This document shows, one piece after another, positions 25,795 through 34,465 of a DNA stretch of 64,000 nucleotides. The notes beneath the pieces are model-generated. The model worked only from the letters and a program-made list of their open reading frames with translations, did no database searches and was not told the DNA's origin. Source of the DNA: an uncultured Microbacteriaceae bacterium (GTDB lineage: Bacteria > Actinomycetota > Actinomycetes > Actinomycetales > Microbacteriaceae); the NCBI GenBank assembly GCA_947487835.1, contig CANKXX010000001.1, positions 310,001-374,000 of the forward strand. The letters are read 5' to 3'. The stretch's first letter is position 1; each line of letters opens with the position of its first letter. A program made the position numbers and the translations under genes.

Positions 25795-26962
25795 TGGTGC
25801 TCAGCTCCGCCTCGGCGATCTCGCTCCGGTGGGCGGCCCCGAGGTCGCGGGACTCGAGCCAGCGGTCCGGGAGTGCGGGGCGCTTGGGCGACCCGGCCCG
25901 GCCCCGGGCGCCCTCGGCGGCCTCGCCCGGGTAGGGCTGGTCGTAGTCGAGGGTGGCGAGGAGGTCGTCGAGCTGCTGCAGGCTGCCGACGGTGGCCAGC
26001 GCGGCGCGGAGGTCGCCGCCGACCGGGTAGCCCTTGAAGTACCAGGCGACGTGCTTGCGGATGTCGCGGCAGCCGCGATCCTCATCCTCGAAGAACTCGA
26101 CGAGGAGCTCCGCGTGCCTGCGGAACGCCTGCGCGACCATGCCGAGCGACGGGCGGTGCAGGGCGGACTCGTCGAGGATCTCGCTGTTCTCCCGGGCGCG
26201 GAACGCGGCGGCCAGGTCGCCGAACAGCCACGGCCGGCCGAGGCAGCCACGGCCGACCACGACGCCGTCGCAGCCCGTCTCGTCGACCATGCGGAGCGCA
26301 TCCTGCGCGGACCAGATGTCGCCGTTGCCGAGCACGGGCACGGAGGTGACGGTCTGCTTGAGGGTCGCGATCGCCGACCAGTCCGCGGTGCCGGAGTAGA
26401 ACTCGGCGGCGGTGCGCGCGTGCAGCGCGATGGAGGCCACGCCCGCACCCTCCGCTGCCTTGCCCGCCTCGAGGTAGGTGAGGTGGTCGGAGTCGATTCC
26501 CTTGCGCATCTTCACCGTCAGCGGGATCGGGCCCGCCGCGGCCACGGCCCGCTCGACGATCTCGCGGAAGAGGCCGAGCTTCCATGGCAGCGCCGCTCCC
26601 CCGCCCTTGCGGGTGACCTTGGGAACCGGGCAGCCGAAGTTGAGGTCGATGTGGTCCGCGCGGTCCTCGGCGACGAGCATCGTGACCGCCTCGGAGACGG
26701 TCTTGGGGTCGACGCCGTACAGCTGGATGGAGCGGGGCGTCTCCGACTCGTGGTGCGTGATCAGGCGCAGCGACTCCGGCGTGCGCTCGACGAGGGCGCG
26801 GCTGGTGATCATCTCGCTCACGTAGAGGCCCGCGCCGAACTCGCGGCAGAGCCGGCGGAACGCCGTGTTCGTGATGCCGGCCATGGGCGCGAGCACGACA
26901 GGAACGTCGAGCGCGATGGGGCCGATGGATAGGCTGGGCGCGGCGGGAGCGAGGGTTGTCAC
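25784..26962 (-). CDS. dusB: tRNA dihydrouridine synthase
   Basis: A 392-residue FMN enzyme that reduces uridines in the tRNA D loop. The TIM barrel begins VVLAPMAGITNTAFRRLCRE; the catalytic Cys is residue 111 in LNFGCPVPKVTRKGGGA; the FMN-binding parts VPVLGNGDIWSAQDAL and GVVVGRGCLGRPWLF are present. The C-terminal 50 residues are poorly conserved. The GTG start is preceded by GACAAT and the spacer CGAGGC, as for dnaG. An in-frame extension above it lacks any start signal. Divergent from the YbaK-type gene. Confidence 0.96.
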   Translation of the reverse strand: MTTLAPAAPSLSIGPIALDVPVVLAPMAGITNTAFRRLCREFGAGLYVSEMITSRALVERTPESLRLITHHESETPRSIQLYGVDPKTVSEAVTMLVAEDRADHIDLNFGCPVPKVTRKGGGAALPWKLGLFREIVERAVAAAGPIPLTVKMRKGIDSDHLTYLEAGKAAEGAGVASIALHARTAAEFYSGTADWSAIATLKQTVTSVPVLGNGDIWSAQDALRMVDETGCDGVVVGRGCLGRPWLFGDLAAAFRARENSEILDESALHRPSLGMVAQAFRRHAELLVEFFEDEDRGCRDIRKHVAWYFKGYPVGGDLRAALATVGSLQQLDDLLATLDYDQPYPGEAAEGARGRAGSPKRPALPDRWLESRDLGAAHRSEIAEAELSTSGG

Positions 26963-26974
26963 GCCTCGATTGTC
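26963..26974 (-). promoter_or_regulatory. Leaderless -10 box for dusB
   Basis: GACAAT, spacer CGAGGC, then GTG. The hexamer departs from TANNNT in its first base only. Same spacer as dnaG. Confidence 0.5.
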
Positions 26975-27019
26975 CCAGATGAGGCTGAGCCGCACGGGCA
27001 CGCCTCCCCAGGAGGTGGA

Positions 27020-27496
27020 ATGTCGTCGCTCGTCGGTCGTGAGCGGGTCGTCGCGGATGCGAGCGAGCGGGGTCTCGAGATCGAGCTGCGCAAGCGCCCG
27101 GAGGCGGACGATCTGCCGCACGCGGCGCGTCTGCTCGGCGTCGAGCCGGGCGCCCTGGTGAAGTCCCTCGTCGTCCGCCGGCACGACGGCGACTACCTCT
27201 TCGCCCTCGTGCCCGGCGACCGGAGGATCAGCTGGGCGAAGCTGCGGGCCATCGTTGGCGTGAACAAGCTGCGGCTGCCCGAGCCGCACCTGGCGCTGGA
27301 GGCGACCGGGTACGAGCGCGGCACCATCACGCCGCTGGGCAGCACTGTCGCGTGGCCGGTCTACGCGGACGCCGGCATCCTGGGCCGGCGGATCGCCATG
27401 GGTGCCGGCGAGCACGGCTACAGCCTGTTCGTGGAGGCGGACGCGCTCCTCGAGTCGCTCGGGGCGACGGTCGCGGACATCACCGACCCGCTCTAG
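27020..27496 (+). CDS. YbaK/EbsC aminoacyl-tRNA deacylase
   Basis: A 158-residue protein of the YbaK/ProX fold, which hydrolyses mischarged tRNAs such as Cys- or Ala-tRNA(Pro). The family Lys is visible in ALVKSLVVRRHDGDYLFALV and the other signature in TITPLGSTVAWPVYADAGI and IAMGAGEHGYSLFVEADALL. The ATG has CAGGAGGTG close upstream. Divergent from dusB with 57 bp between starts. Converges with the FrnE gene pair. The tRNA substrate is not determined. Confidence 0.92.
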   Translation: MSSLVGRERVVADASERGLEIELRKRPEADDLPHAARLLGVEPGALVKSLVVRRHDGDYLFALVPGDRRISWAKLRAIVGVNKLRLPEPHLALEATGYERGTITPLGSTVAWPVYADAGILGRRIAMGAGEHGYSLFVEADALLESLGATVADITDPL

Positions 27497-27548
27497 CCGA
27501 GCACCCGCGGTGCGTGGGTCTGTCGAAGGGACGCAGGGAACGCGGGGA

Positions 27549-27701
27549 CTACCCGCGGCCGCTGCCGCCCGCGTCCGCCGGCACCCCGATCAGGCACGCG
27601 TCGTCGACGCAAACGGGGACGGACGCGTCCCCCAGCATCCGCAACGGTGACGGGGCGGGCGCAACCGCCGGGGCGGCAGCGGCAGCCTCTGCCTCGCTCA
27701 C
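27549..27701 (-). CDS. Small conserved-looking protein with CVDDAC motif, downstream of the FrnE-type gene
   Basis: A 50-codon reading frame that starts at a GTG overlapping the upstream oxidoreductase stop by four bases (GTGA) and ends in TAG. The first 20 residues are Ala/Pro-rich, then LRMLGDASVPVCVDDACLIG, then a short Gly-rich end. Two cysteines four residues apart, right after a thiol-disulfide oxidoreductase gene, suggest a redox partner, substrate or metal-binding peptide, but this is inference. Translational coupling and the compact motif support that it is real; with 50 codons and high GC an accidental frame cannot be excluded. I do not recognise a named family. Confidence 0.6.
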   Translation of the reverse strand: MSEAEAAAAAPAVAPAPSPLRMLGDASVPVCVDDACLIGVPADAGGSGRG

Positions 27702-28396
27702 GCGTCCGCTCCCGAGGGAACCGACGCCTCGGCGGCGCGCTCGGCGGCGACCTGCGCGAGCGCCTGAGCGAACGCGTCCGGGTCCTGGGCGCCGGAGATC
27801 CCGTAGCGCCCGTCGATGACGTAGAACGGCACGCCGTTGATCCCGTAGGCCGCGGCCTGGGCGACATCGGCCTTCACAGCGGCGAGGTACTCGCCCGACT
27901 CGAGCGCCCGCAGGGCGTCATCGCGGTCGAGCCCGACCTCGGCGGCGAGATCCGCGAGGTCCGCGACGCGTCCGACGTGCGCACCCTCGACGAAGTAGGC
28001 GCGGAGCAGGCGCTCCTTCATCTCCGCCTGCAGCCCGTGCGCCTTCGCGTGGTGCAGCAGCTGGTGGGCGAGCACGGTGTTGGTCTGGTGGACGGCATCG
28101 AAGTCGTAGTCCAGCCCCACGCTCGCGGCGATGCCGGTCACGTGGTCGAGCATCCGCTCGACATCGGCGGTCGGGAGTCCCTTTCGCGCGCTCAGGTAGT
28201 CCCGCGTCGAGCCCTCGTAGTCGACTGGGGTGTCCGGGGCGAGCTCGAAGGAGTGGTACTCGACCTCGACCTCGCCGCCGAAGCGCTCGACGCCCGCCTC
28301 GAACTTCCGCTTGCCGATGTAGCACCAGGGGCACTGCACGTCGGACCAGATGTCGACTCTGATGGGCGGGGCGGCGGGGAGGGAATCGGTGCTCAC
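27698..28396 (-). CDS. DsbA-family oxidoreductase, FrnE subfamily
   Basis: A 232-residue thioredoxin-fold protein. The active site CPWC is at residues 22-25 (SDVQCPWCYIGKRKFE), followed by the FrnE helical insert and the cis-Pro loop INGVPFYVIDGRYGISGAQD. Members act as cytoplasmic dithiol-disulfide oxidoreductases linked to oxidative stress. No signal peptide is visible, so it is cytoplasmic. GTG start. It is coupled to the 50-codon gene that follows it by a GTGA overlap and lies about 100 bp beyond glyS and its terminator. Confidence 0.92.
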   Translation of the reverse strand: MSTDSLPAAPPIRVDIWSDVQCPWCYIGKRKFEAGVERFGGEVEVEYHSFELAPDTPVDYEGSTRDYLSARKGLPTADVERMLDHVTGIAASVGLDYDFDAVHQTNTVLAHQLLHHAKAHGLQAEMKERLLRAYFVEGAHVGRVADLADLAAEVGLDRDDALRALESGEYLAAVKADVAQAAAYGINGVPFYVIDGRYGISGAQDPDAFAQALAQVAAERAAEASVPSGADA

Positions 28397-28444
28397 GGGA
28401 GAGGCAACCTCACCGGGCGCGACCGGTATTCCCGCCCACGAGAA

Positions 28445-28480
28445 AACTCCCCGCCGTCGACGGATCGGCGGCGGGGAGTT
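28445..28480 (-). terminator. Terminator after glyS
   Basis: On the minus strand AACTCCCCGCCG pairs with CGGCGGGGAGTT over 12 bp with a 12-nt loop, followed by TTCT. It starts 15 bases beyond the glyS stop and separates it from the FrnE gene. Confidence 0.8.
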
Positions 28481-28494
28481 CTCGCGGTCGACGG

Positions 28495-29880
28495 CTAGGC
28501 GCCGAGCAGCTGCTCCGCGAGGTAGCCCTTGAGGCGGTCGAGCGAGATGCGCTCCTGGCCCATCGTGTCGCGCTCGCGCACCGTGACGGCGCGGTCGTCG
28601 AGGGAGTCGAAGTCGACCGTGACGCAGAACGGCGTGCCGATCTCGTCCTGCCGGCGGTAGCGGCGGCCGATGGCGCCCGCGTCGTCGAACTCGATGTTCC
28701 AGTGCTTCCGCAGGTCCGCCGCGACCTCACGGGCGAGCGGGGAGAGCCGCTCGTTGCGGGACAGCGGCAGCACGGCGACCTTCACCGGGGAGAGCCGGCG
28801 GTCGAGGCGCAGCACCGTGCGCTTGTCGACGCCGCCCTTCGCGTTCGGCGCCTCGTCCTCGGAGTACGCGTCGACGAGGAATGCCATGAGGGAGCGCGTG
28901 AGGCCGGCCGCGGGCTCGATGACGTAGGGGATCCAGCGCTCGTTCTTGCCCTGGTCGAAGTAGGAGAGCTCGGTGCCGGACGCGGCACCGTGGGTGCGCA
29001 GGTCGTAGTCCGTGCGGTTCGCGATGCCCTCGAGCTCGCCCCACTCGCTGCCCTGGAAGCCGAAGCGGTACTCGATGTCCACGGTGCGGGTCGAGTAGTG
29101 CGACAGCTTCTCCGCCGGGTGCTCGAAGAGGCGCAGGTTCTCGGGGTCGATGCCGAGGTCGGTGTACCAGGCGAAGCGCTGGTCGATCCAGTACTGGTGC
29201 CACTCGGCGTCCGTGCCGGGCTCGACGAAGTACTCCATCTCCATCTGCTCGAACTCGCGGGTGCGGAAGATGAAGTTGCCCGGCGTGATCTCGTTGCGGA
29301 AGCTCTTGCCGATCTGGCCGATGCCGAAGGGCGGCTTCATGCGCGCGGCGCCGAGCACGTTCGCGAAGTTCACGAAGATGCCCTGAGCCGTCTCGGGGCG
29401 CAGGTAGTGCATGCCCTGCTCGTTGTCGACAGGGCCCAGGAAGGTCTTCAGGAGGCCGGAGAAGTTCTGCGGCTCGGTCCAGGAGCCCGGCTGGCCGGTC
29501 TCGGGATCGCGGATGTCGGCGAGGCCGTTGACCGGCGGGTGGCCGTGCTTCTCCTCGTACGCCTCGAGGAGGTGGTCGGCCCGGTAGCGCTTGTGGGTGT
29601 GCAGGGACTCGACGAGCGGGTCGGTGAAGACGTCGACGTGGCCGGACGCCTCCCAGACCTGGCGGGGCAGGATCACCGAGGAGTCGAGGCCCACGACGTC
29701 GTCGCGGCCCTGCACCATGCTCTGCCACCACTGGCGCTTGATGTTCTCCTTGAGAGCGACACCGTGCGGTCCGTAGTCCCACGCGGAACGGGATCCGCCG
29801 TAGATCTCACCCGCCTGGAAGACGAACCCGCGCCGCTTGGCGAGGTTGATGACGGGATCGAGACGCGATGCGTTGGCCAC
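28495..29880 (-). CDS. glyS: Glycyl-tRNA synthetase (class II, dimeric type)
   Basis: A 461-residue single-chain glycine-tRNA ligase of the alpha2 type. The start [20 protein letters not shown] is followed by [20 protein letters not shown]. Class II motif 2 is in [20 protein letters not shown] with [30 protein letters not shown] and the C-terminal anticodon-binding domain ([20 protein letters not shown]) are present. Length is typical. The GTG start has GGAG about ten bases upstream. No glycine T-box signature was seen in front of it. Monocistronic by the terminator downstream and the long non-coding block upstream. Confidence 0.97.
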   Translation of the reverse strand: MANASRLDPVINLAKRRGFVFQAGEIYGGSRSAWDYGPHGVALKENIKRQWWQSMVQGRDDVVGLDSSVILPRQVWEASGHVDVFTDPLVESLHTHKRYRADHLLEAYEEKHGHPPVNGLADIRDPETGQPGSWTEPQNFSGLLKTFLGPVDNEQGMHYLRPETAQGIFVNFANVLGAARMKPPFGIGQIGKSFRNEITPGNFIFRTREFEQMEMEYFVEPGTDAEWHQYWIDQRFAWYTDLGIDPENLRLFEHPAEKLSHYSTRTVDIEYRFGFQGSEWGELEGIANRTDYDLRTHGAASGTELSYFDQGKNERWIPYVIEPAAGLTRSLMAFLVDAYSEDEAPNAKGGVDKRTVLRLDRRLSPVKVAVLPLSRNERLSPLAREVAADLRKHWNIEFDDAGAIGRRYRRQDEIGTPFCVTVDFDSLDDRAVTVRERDTMGQERISLDRLKGYLAEQLLGA

Positions 29881-30052
29881 GTGTGTTGCACTCCAGGGGG
29901 TTCATGCCGAGCTGGATGCCCGGCCCGAGAAAAAGTCCAGCCAAGTCTATGGGGGCGGCACCGACCGCCCCGACCGGCTGGGTCCGGCCGCCTGCTCCCG
30001 CCGCCTCCCCGTCGCTCCCCCGCGTGCCCACGTTCCGTCTGCCCGTGTTCAC

Positions 30053-30150
<98 letters not shown>

Positions 30151-30151
30151 A

Positions 30152-30237
30152 TGTTCGCAATTCAGGCTGTGCTGCGACACGCCGCATTTAGAGGCTCCCA
30201 AACACGGCGTGTCGCAGTGGGGCCTGAATTCGGAACA
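30152..30237. repeat. Large imperfect inverted repeat
   Basis: Left arm (30152-30184) and right arm (30205-30237), about 33 bp each, surround a 20-nt loop. The closest 13 bp (CTGCGACACGCCG with CGGCGTGTCGCAG) and a second block (AATTCAGG with CCTGAATT) pair perfectly; between them lie a few mismatches. It could be a stable RNA hairpin on either strand, a cruciform, or a small miniature element directly next to the heptamer array. Confidence 0.85.
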
Positions 30238-30244
30238 CACCCGC

Positions 30245-30267
30245 GTCCCTTCGACAGGCTCAGGGAC
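30245..30267 (-). repeat. Dispersed palindromic repeat, copy 5 (GTCCCT type)
   Basis: Perfect copy in the inverted direction, eight bases after the large inverted repeat and 49 bp beyond the uppS stop. Confidence 0.85.
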
Positions 30268-30315
30268 CGTGGGAAGGCTCCAGCACCGTGGGAAGGGTCG
30301 GGACCGCGGGTGCGG

Positions 30316-31119
30316 TCAGGACGTGGGGGCGTCGATCGCGCCGCCGAAGCGACGGGACCGCGAGGCGTACAGGCGGATCGCATCCCACAACTGCTCGCGG
30401 GTGAAGTCCGGCCAGAGCGTGTCGAGGAACACCATCTCGGCGTAGGCGCTCTGCCAGAGCAGGAAGTTGCTCGTGCGCTGCTCGCCGGAGCTGCGGACGA
30501 AGAGGTCCACGTCCGGCAGATCCCCCGTGTAAAGCCGGCTCTGGATGGTCTTCTCCGTGACCCCGGACGGCTTCAGCCGGCCCGCGGCGACGTCCTCCGC
30601 GATGCCGCGCACCGCATCCGCGATCTCGGTGCGGCCGCCGTAGTTCACGCACATGGTGAGCGTGAGGATGTCGTTGTGCTCGGTGAGCCGCTCGGCGAAC
30701 TGCAGCTCCTTGATCACCGAGGACCACAGCCGCGGCGACCGCCCGGCCCAGCGCACCCGGACGCCCCACTCGTTCAGCTGGTCGCGCCTGCGGTGCAGCA
30801 CGTCGCGGTTGAAGCCCATGAGGAAGCGCACCTCGTCCGGCGACCGCTTCCAGTTCTCGGTGGAGAACGCGTACACGCTGAGGTGCTTCACCCCGATCTG
30901 GATGGCGCCCGCGACGACGTCGAGCAGGGAGGCCTCGCCCGCCCGGTGGCCCTCGATGCGGGTCAGCCCGCGCCCGTTCGCCCACCGGCCGTTGCCATCC
31001 ATGACGATGGCCACGTGCTCCGGCACCGCCCCGGCGGGCAGCGCGGGCGGGTAGACGCCGGTCCAGTCCAGCGGGCGGAAGTCGACGGCGTCCCGGTGGG
31101 TCTTGCGCACCGGGCTCAC
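30316..31119 (-). CDS. uppS: Isoprenyl (undecaprenyl) diphosphate synthase
   Basis: A 267-residue cis-prenyltransferase that builds the C50-C55 lipid carrier for peptidoglycan. The pyrophosphate-binding Asp is in [20 protein letters not shown], and [40 protein letters not shown] and the end [21 protein letters not shown] fit the family. The chain length of the product cannot be told. GTG start overlapping the recO stop (GTGA). Last gene of alr-ddl-recO-uppS. Confidence 0.95.
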   Translation of the reverse strand: MSPVRKTHRDAVDFRPLDWTGVYPPALPAGAVPEHVAIVMDGNGRWANGRGLTRIEGHRAGEASLLDVVAGAIQIGVKHLSVYAFSTENWKRSPDEVRFLMGFNRDVLHRRRDQLNEWGVRVRWAGRSPRLWSSVIKELQFAERLTEHNDILTLTMCVNYGGRTEIADAVRGIAEDVAAGRLKPSGVTEKTIQSRLYTGDLPDVDLFVRSSGEQRTSNFLLWQSAYAEMVFLDTLWPDFTREQLWDAIRLYASRSRRFGGAIDAPTS

Positions 31120-32075
31120 GCCGTGGCTCCCGGCGTCGGGACGGATGCGGCGGATGCTGAGGCGGCGTCGGCGGGGGCGCCGGATGCGGGGGCGGAGACG
31201 GAGGCACCGGCACCATCCGGGCCCGGATCCGGCACGGGCACCACGACGACGGGCCCGGGCACCTCCGGCACCACCACGACGGGCGCGATCACGACAGTGG
31301 GCGGGGCAGCGGCCGCGGCGGCAGCAGGGCCCGCGGCAAGGGCGGGCCGGGCGGAGCGGTCGACGTGGCTGAGCGAGCGCAGGCCGCGCTCGAGGTGCCA
31401 CTGCGTGTACGCGGCGACGACTCCGCTCGCCTTCGACCGGGTCTGTTCCCCCGCGGCGTCCACGACGGCCCAGTCCCCCGTGAGCAGGGCGGCGAGCAGG
31501 CCGATGGTTGCGGCGTCCGGCCGCGGCGATCCCGTCGGCGCGCAGGCGTTGCAGACCACGCCGCCCAGCTGCACCACGATGGCGTCGTGCGGGCCCGGCG
31601 CGCCGCAGCGGGCGCAGTCCGAGAAGCTGGGCGCCCATCCCGCCAGCGACAGCGCGCGCAGCAGGTAGGAGTCGAGGGTCGCGGCGGAGCTGTGCTCCCC
31701 GCGGGCGAGCGAGCGCAGCGCGCCGACGAGCAGAAGGTACTGCTGCAGCGAGCCCTCGTCCTCGGTCACCCGATCGGCGGTCTCGACCATCGCGCTGGCG
31801 GCGGTGTAGCTGCCGTAGTCGCGGGTGATCTCCGCGCCGTAGGAGCCGATGGTCTCGGCCTGCGTCACGATGTCGAGGCTGCGGCCCTCGTAGAACTGGG
31901 CGTCGGCGACCATGAACGGCTCGAGCCGGGCGCCGAACTTCGACGCCGTGCGGCGAACGCCTTTGGCGACGGCGCGGATCTTGCCGTGCTGCCGGCTGAG
32001 CATGGTGACGATGCGGTCCGCCTCACCCAGCTTGTGGGTGCGCAGCACGACGACTTCATCACGATAGAGCGGCAC
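31116..32075 (-). CDS. recO: DNA repair protein RecO with long C-terminal low-complexity tail
   Basis: A 319-residue RecF-pathway protein that anneals single strands and helps load RecA. The N-terminal OB fold starts [20 protein letters not shown]; the zinc site has Cys154 and Cys157 (CARCG) and Cys175 and Cys178 (CNAC). Residues from about 247 to the end are almost only Ala, Pro, Val, Gly, Ser and Asp ([20 protein letters not shown]), some 70 residues longer than a usual RecO, and likely disordered. The GTG has GATAAT six bases ahead; a longer frame above it has no start signal. Overlaps uppS. Confidence 0.93.
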   Translation of the reverse strand: MPLYRDEVVVLRTHKLGEADRIVTMLSRQHGKIRAVAKGVRRTASKFGARLEPFMVADAQFYEGRSLDIVTQAETIGSYGAEITRDYGSYTAASAMVETADRVTEDEGSLQQYLLLVGALRSLARGEHSSAATLDSYLLRALSLAGWAPSFSDCARCGAPGPHDAIVVQLGGVVCNACAPTGSPRPDAATIGLLAALLTGDWAVVDAAGEQTRSKASGVVAAYTQWHLERGLRSLSHVDRSARPALAAGPAAAAAAAPPTVVIAPVVVVPEVPGPVVVVPVPDPGPDGAGASVSAPASGAPADAASASAASVPTPGATA

Positions 32076-32087
32076 CCCTCGATTATC
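32076..32087 (-). promoter_or_regulatory. Leaderless -10 box for recO inside the ddl end
   Basis: GATAAT, spacer CGAGGG, then GTG. The hexamer covers the last codons of ddl, so recO-uppS may be transcribed from here as well as from the alr promoter. Confidence 0.5.
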
Positions 32088-33171
32088 CCCGGCCCACCGG
32101 GGCAGCACGCTCAGGTTGGGCCGTCGGCACCGGCGCGGCGGTTCCGCGGGCGGCGAACGCGCGCTCCAGGAGCGCCGTCAGCAGTTCGGGGTAGCCCATT
32201 CCCGCCGCCGCCCACATCCGGGGGAACTGGCTGACGCTCGTCAGGCCCGGCATGGTGTTCACCTCGTTCAGCACCGCCCGGCCGTCCGCCGTCACGAAGA
32301 AGTCGATGCGGGCAAGACCCTCGCAGCCGAGAGCCTCGAACGCGAGCCGGGCGAGGGCCATCACGCGCTCGGTGACCGCCGTCGGTACCCGCGCGGGGAT
32401 CTCGAACTCGACCGACCCCGCGCTGTACTTGCTGGCGTAGTCGAAGTACGTCGCCTCCGTCGACAGCCGCACGCGGAGCGGCGGGGCCACGGCGAGGGAC
32501 CCGTCGGGGCGCTGCAGCACGGCGACGTCCACCTCGTCCCCGGCCTGGAACGGCTGGAGGAGCGCCGCGTCGTCATGGGCGAGCGCGGCGTCGACGGCCT
32601 CCTGCAGGTCCGCCGGCTCCGTCACCCGGGCCGCGCCGACGCTCGAGCCGGACCGGTTCGGCTTCACGAACAGCGGGTAGCCGAGCACAGCCGCCCGGTC
32701 CGTCACGGTCCGGGCACCGATCCGATCCGTGCGGTCGGCCAGGTCGCTGCGATCCACGAGGACGGTGGGCACCGTCGGGATCCCGCTGCCGCCGAGCACC
32801 TGCTGGCACCGGAACTTGTCCATGGCGACGGCGCTGGCGAGCACGCCGTTGCCGACGTACGGGGTGCCGGCGAGCTCGAGCAGCCCCTGCAGCGTCCCGT
32901 CCTCGCCGAAGCGGCCGTGCAGCACGGGGAGCACCATGTCGACGCCCGCGAGGTCCGGGAGCCGCCGGCCCTCCGCCGGGTCCGCGGTGGCGAGGTCGTC
33001 CACCCGGTCGACGCGGTGCCAGCCGCCGCGCCGGTCCGCGCCGAGGACCACCGGGTCGAAGAGCGTGCGGTCCAGGTGCTCCTCGACGCTCCGGGCGGAG
33101 GAGCAGGACACCTCGTGCTCCGAGTTCGCGCCGCCGAACAGCACCGCGATCGTGCGCCGCGCCCCGCTCAC
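32083..33171 (-). CDS. ddl: D-alanine--D-alanine ligase
   Basis: A 362-residue ATP-grasp enzyme joining two D-alanines for the cell-wall precursor. N-terminal [18 protein letters not shown], then [23 protein letters not shown]-grasp [16 protein letters not shown], omega loop [13 protein letters not shown] and metal site [17 protein letters not shown]. The Tyr-Asp-Tyr/Phe-Asp-Tyr type omega loop with KY is that of D-Ala-D-Ala enzymes, not of D-lactate or D-serine ligases. The GTG overlaps the alr stop (GTGA). It is paired with alr, though Ddl is often located elsewhere with other wall genes. Confidence 0.95.
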   Translation of the reverse strand: MSGARRTIAVLFGGANSEHEVSCSSARSVEEHLDRTLFDPVVLGADRRGGWHRVDRVDDLATADPAEGRRLPDLAGVDMVLPVLHGRFGEDGTLQGLLELAGTPYVGNGVLASAVAMDKFRCQQVLGGSGIPTVPTVLVDRSDLADRTDRIGARTVTDRAAVLGYPLFVKPNRSGSSVGAARVTEPADLQEAVDAALAHDDAALLQPFQAGDEVDVAVLQRPDGSLAVAPPLRVRLSTEATYFDYASKYSAGSVEFEIPARVPTAVTERVMALARLAFEALGCEGLARIDFFVTADGRAVLNEVNTMPGLTSVSQFPRMWAAAGMGYPELLTALLERAFAARGTAAPVPTAQPERAAPVGRG

Positions 33172-34370
33172 GCCGGAACCCCTACGTGACGGCGCACGAC
33201 GCGCCGGCCGATTCCGGTGAGGATCTCGTGCGGCAGCACGTCTGCGAGGGCAGCCCACTCGCCGACGCCGGGCTCGCCCGCGGCCGGATCGCCGAGGAGC
33301 ACGGCCTCGTCGCCGAGCTGCACGGGCGCGTCGCCCACGTCCACCACCACCTGGTCCATCGACACCGCGCCCACGACCGGGCGGCGCGTGCCGCCCAGCG
33401 CCACCGTACCGCCGGCCGACAGAGCCCTCGGCACGCCGTCCGCATACCCGGCGGGCAGCAGGGCGAGCGTCGTCGCCCGCGGGGTCACGTAGGCGTGGTC
33501 GTAGGAGACCCCGACGCCGGCCCCCACCCGGCGCAGCTGCGTGACGCGGGTCGTCAGTCGCAGGGCGGGGCGCAGGCCGTGGGGCCGCCCGGTCACCGTG
33601 TCGATGCCGTAGATGCCCGCGCCGCAGCGGGCGAGGTCGAACGCCGCCTGTGGATGCGCGAGGGTCGCGGCCGTGTTGGCGAGGTGCAGCACGGCGGGCG
33701 TGAGCCCCTCGGCCCGCGCCACCTCGACCGCCGCGACGAAGGCGCGGTGCGGGCGCGCGACGGCGTTCCAGCCCGGCGTGCTCGCGCCACCGAGGTGCGA
33801 CCACACCCCGGTCACCATCACCGGGCCGAGGTACTGCACCTGGGCGGCGCGCCGGCACAGCTCGGGCCAGTCCTCGCGCGCGGCACCGCCCCTCGCCATG
33901 CCGGTGTCCACCTCGAGGTGCACCTCGGTGGGGGTACCGGTCCGGCGCGCCGCGGCGAGCACGGACTCGAGGGTCGGGATGTTCGGGCAGGAGAGCGTGA
34001 TGCGCGCCGCGACCGCGGCGTCAAGGTCCACCCACGGGTCGACGAGCCAGGCGAGTATCGGCGCGGCGATACCGGAGCGCCGGAGCGCGAGGGCCTCCTC
34101 GACGGTCGCCACCCCGAGCCACTCCACCCCGGCGGCCAGAGCGGTGCGCGCCACGGCGACCGCGCCGTGCCCGAAGGCGTCCGCCTTGACCACGGCGAGG
34201 ATCGGGGTGCGCGCGTGCCGTCGCAGCACGCGCAGGTTGTGCGCGATGGCCGCGTGGTCGATGCGGGCCACGATGGGCGGGTCCGGATGCACCAGGCGCA
34301 GCGGCGCGGGCAGGCGCGCCGGGCCGGTGTCGCCGGGGTCCGTGCGGCCCAGGCGGTCGAGTCGATTCAT
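33168..34370 (-). CDS. alr: Alanine racemase
   Basis: A 400-residue PLP enzyme making D-alanine. The PLP Lys lies in AVVKADAFGHGAVAVARTAL (Asp and Phe instead of the common Asn and Tyr), the substrate Arg/His region in GVWSHLGGASTPGWN, and the second-base Tyr in GVSYDHAYVTPRATTLALLP; SMDQVVVDVGD is also typical. The first 30 residues are a variable extension. ATG start, divergent from the UPF0126 gene with 95 bp between. First gene of an overlapping chain with ddl. Confidence 0.95.
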   Translation of the reverse strand: MNRLDRLGRTDPGDTGPARLPAPLRLVHPDPPIVARIDHAAIAHNLRVLRRHARTPILAVVKADAFGHGAVAVARTALAAGVEWLGVATVEEALALRRSGIAAPILAWLVDPWVDLDAAVAARITLSCPNIPTLESVLAAARRTGTPTEVHLEVDTGMARGGAAREDWPELCRRAAQVQYLGPVMVTGVWSHLGGASTPGWNAVARPHRAFVAAVEVARAEGLTPAVLHLANTAATLAHPQAAFDLARCGAGIYGIDTVTGRPHGLRPALRLTTRVTQLRRVGAGVGVSYDHAYVTPRATTLALLPAGYADGVPRALSAGGTVALGGTRRPVVGAVSMDQVVVDVGDAPVQLGDEAVLLGDPAAGEPGVGEWAALADVLPHEILTGIGRRVVRRHVGVPA

Positions 34371-34465
34371 GCTCCCGACGCTATGGCGGGGGCCGCCTCG
34401 GGCTCGTCGGCCGCGGGTCGCTGCCGCCTCGTCCTGGCGATGTATCCGTGTGCTATCAAGGAGGG

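Noticed and set aside
21949-26037. A 1362-codon open frame on the plus strand opposite the binding-protein gene, dnaG and dgt.
   Set aside because: It is a by-product of GC-rich third positions on the other strand. Its residues are Arg/Ala/Gly/Val/His-rich without any domain, and the minus strand has well-supported genes throughout.
29881-30052. A glycine T-box or riboswitch in front of glyS.
   Set aside because: No T-box core (TGGNACCGCG-like) or glycine aptamer pattern was seen in the leader.
32083-34370. alr-ddl as a vancomycin-resistance type (VanT/VanC-like) cluster.
   Set aside because: The ligase omega loop is of the D-Ala-D-Ala type, no VanX/VanY/VanH or VanRS genes are next to it, and the racemase has no membrane domain.
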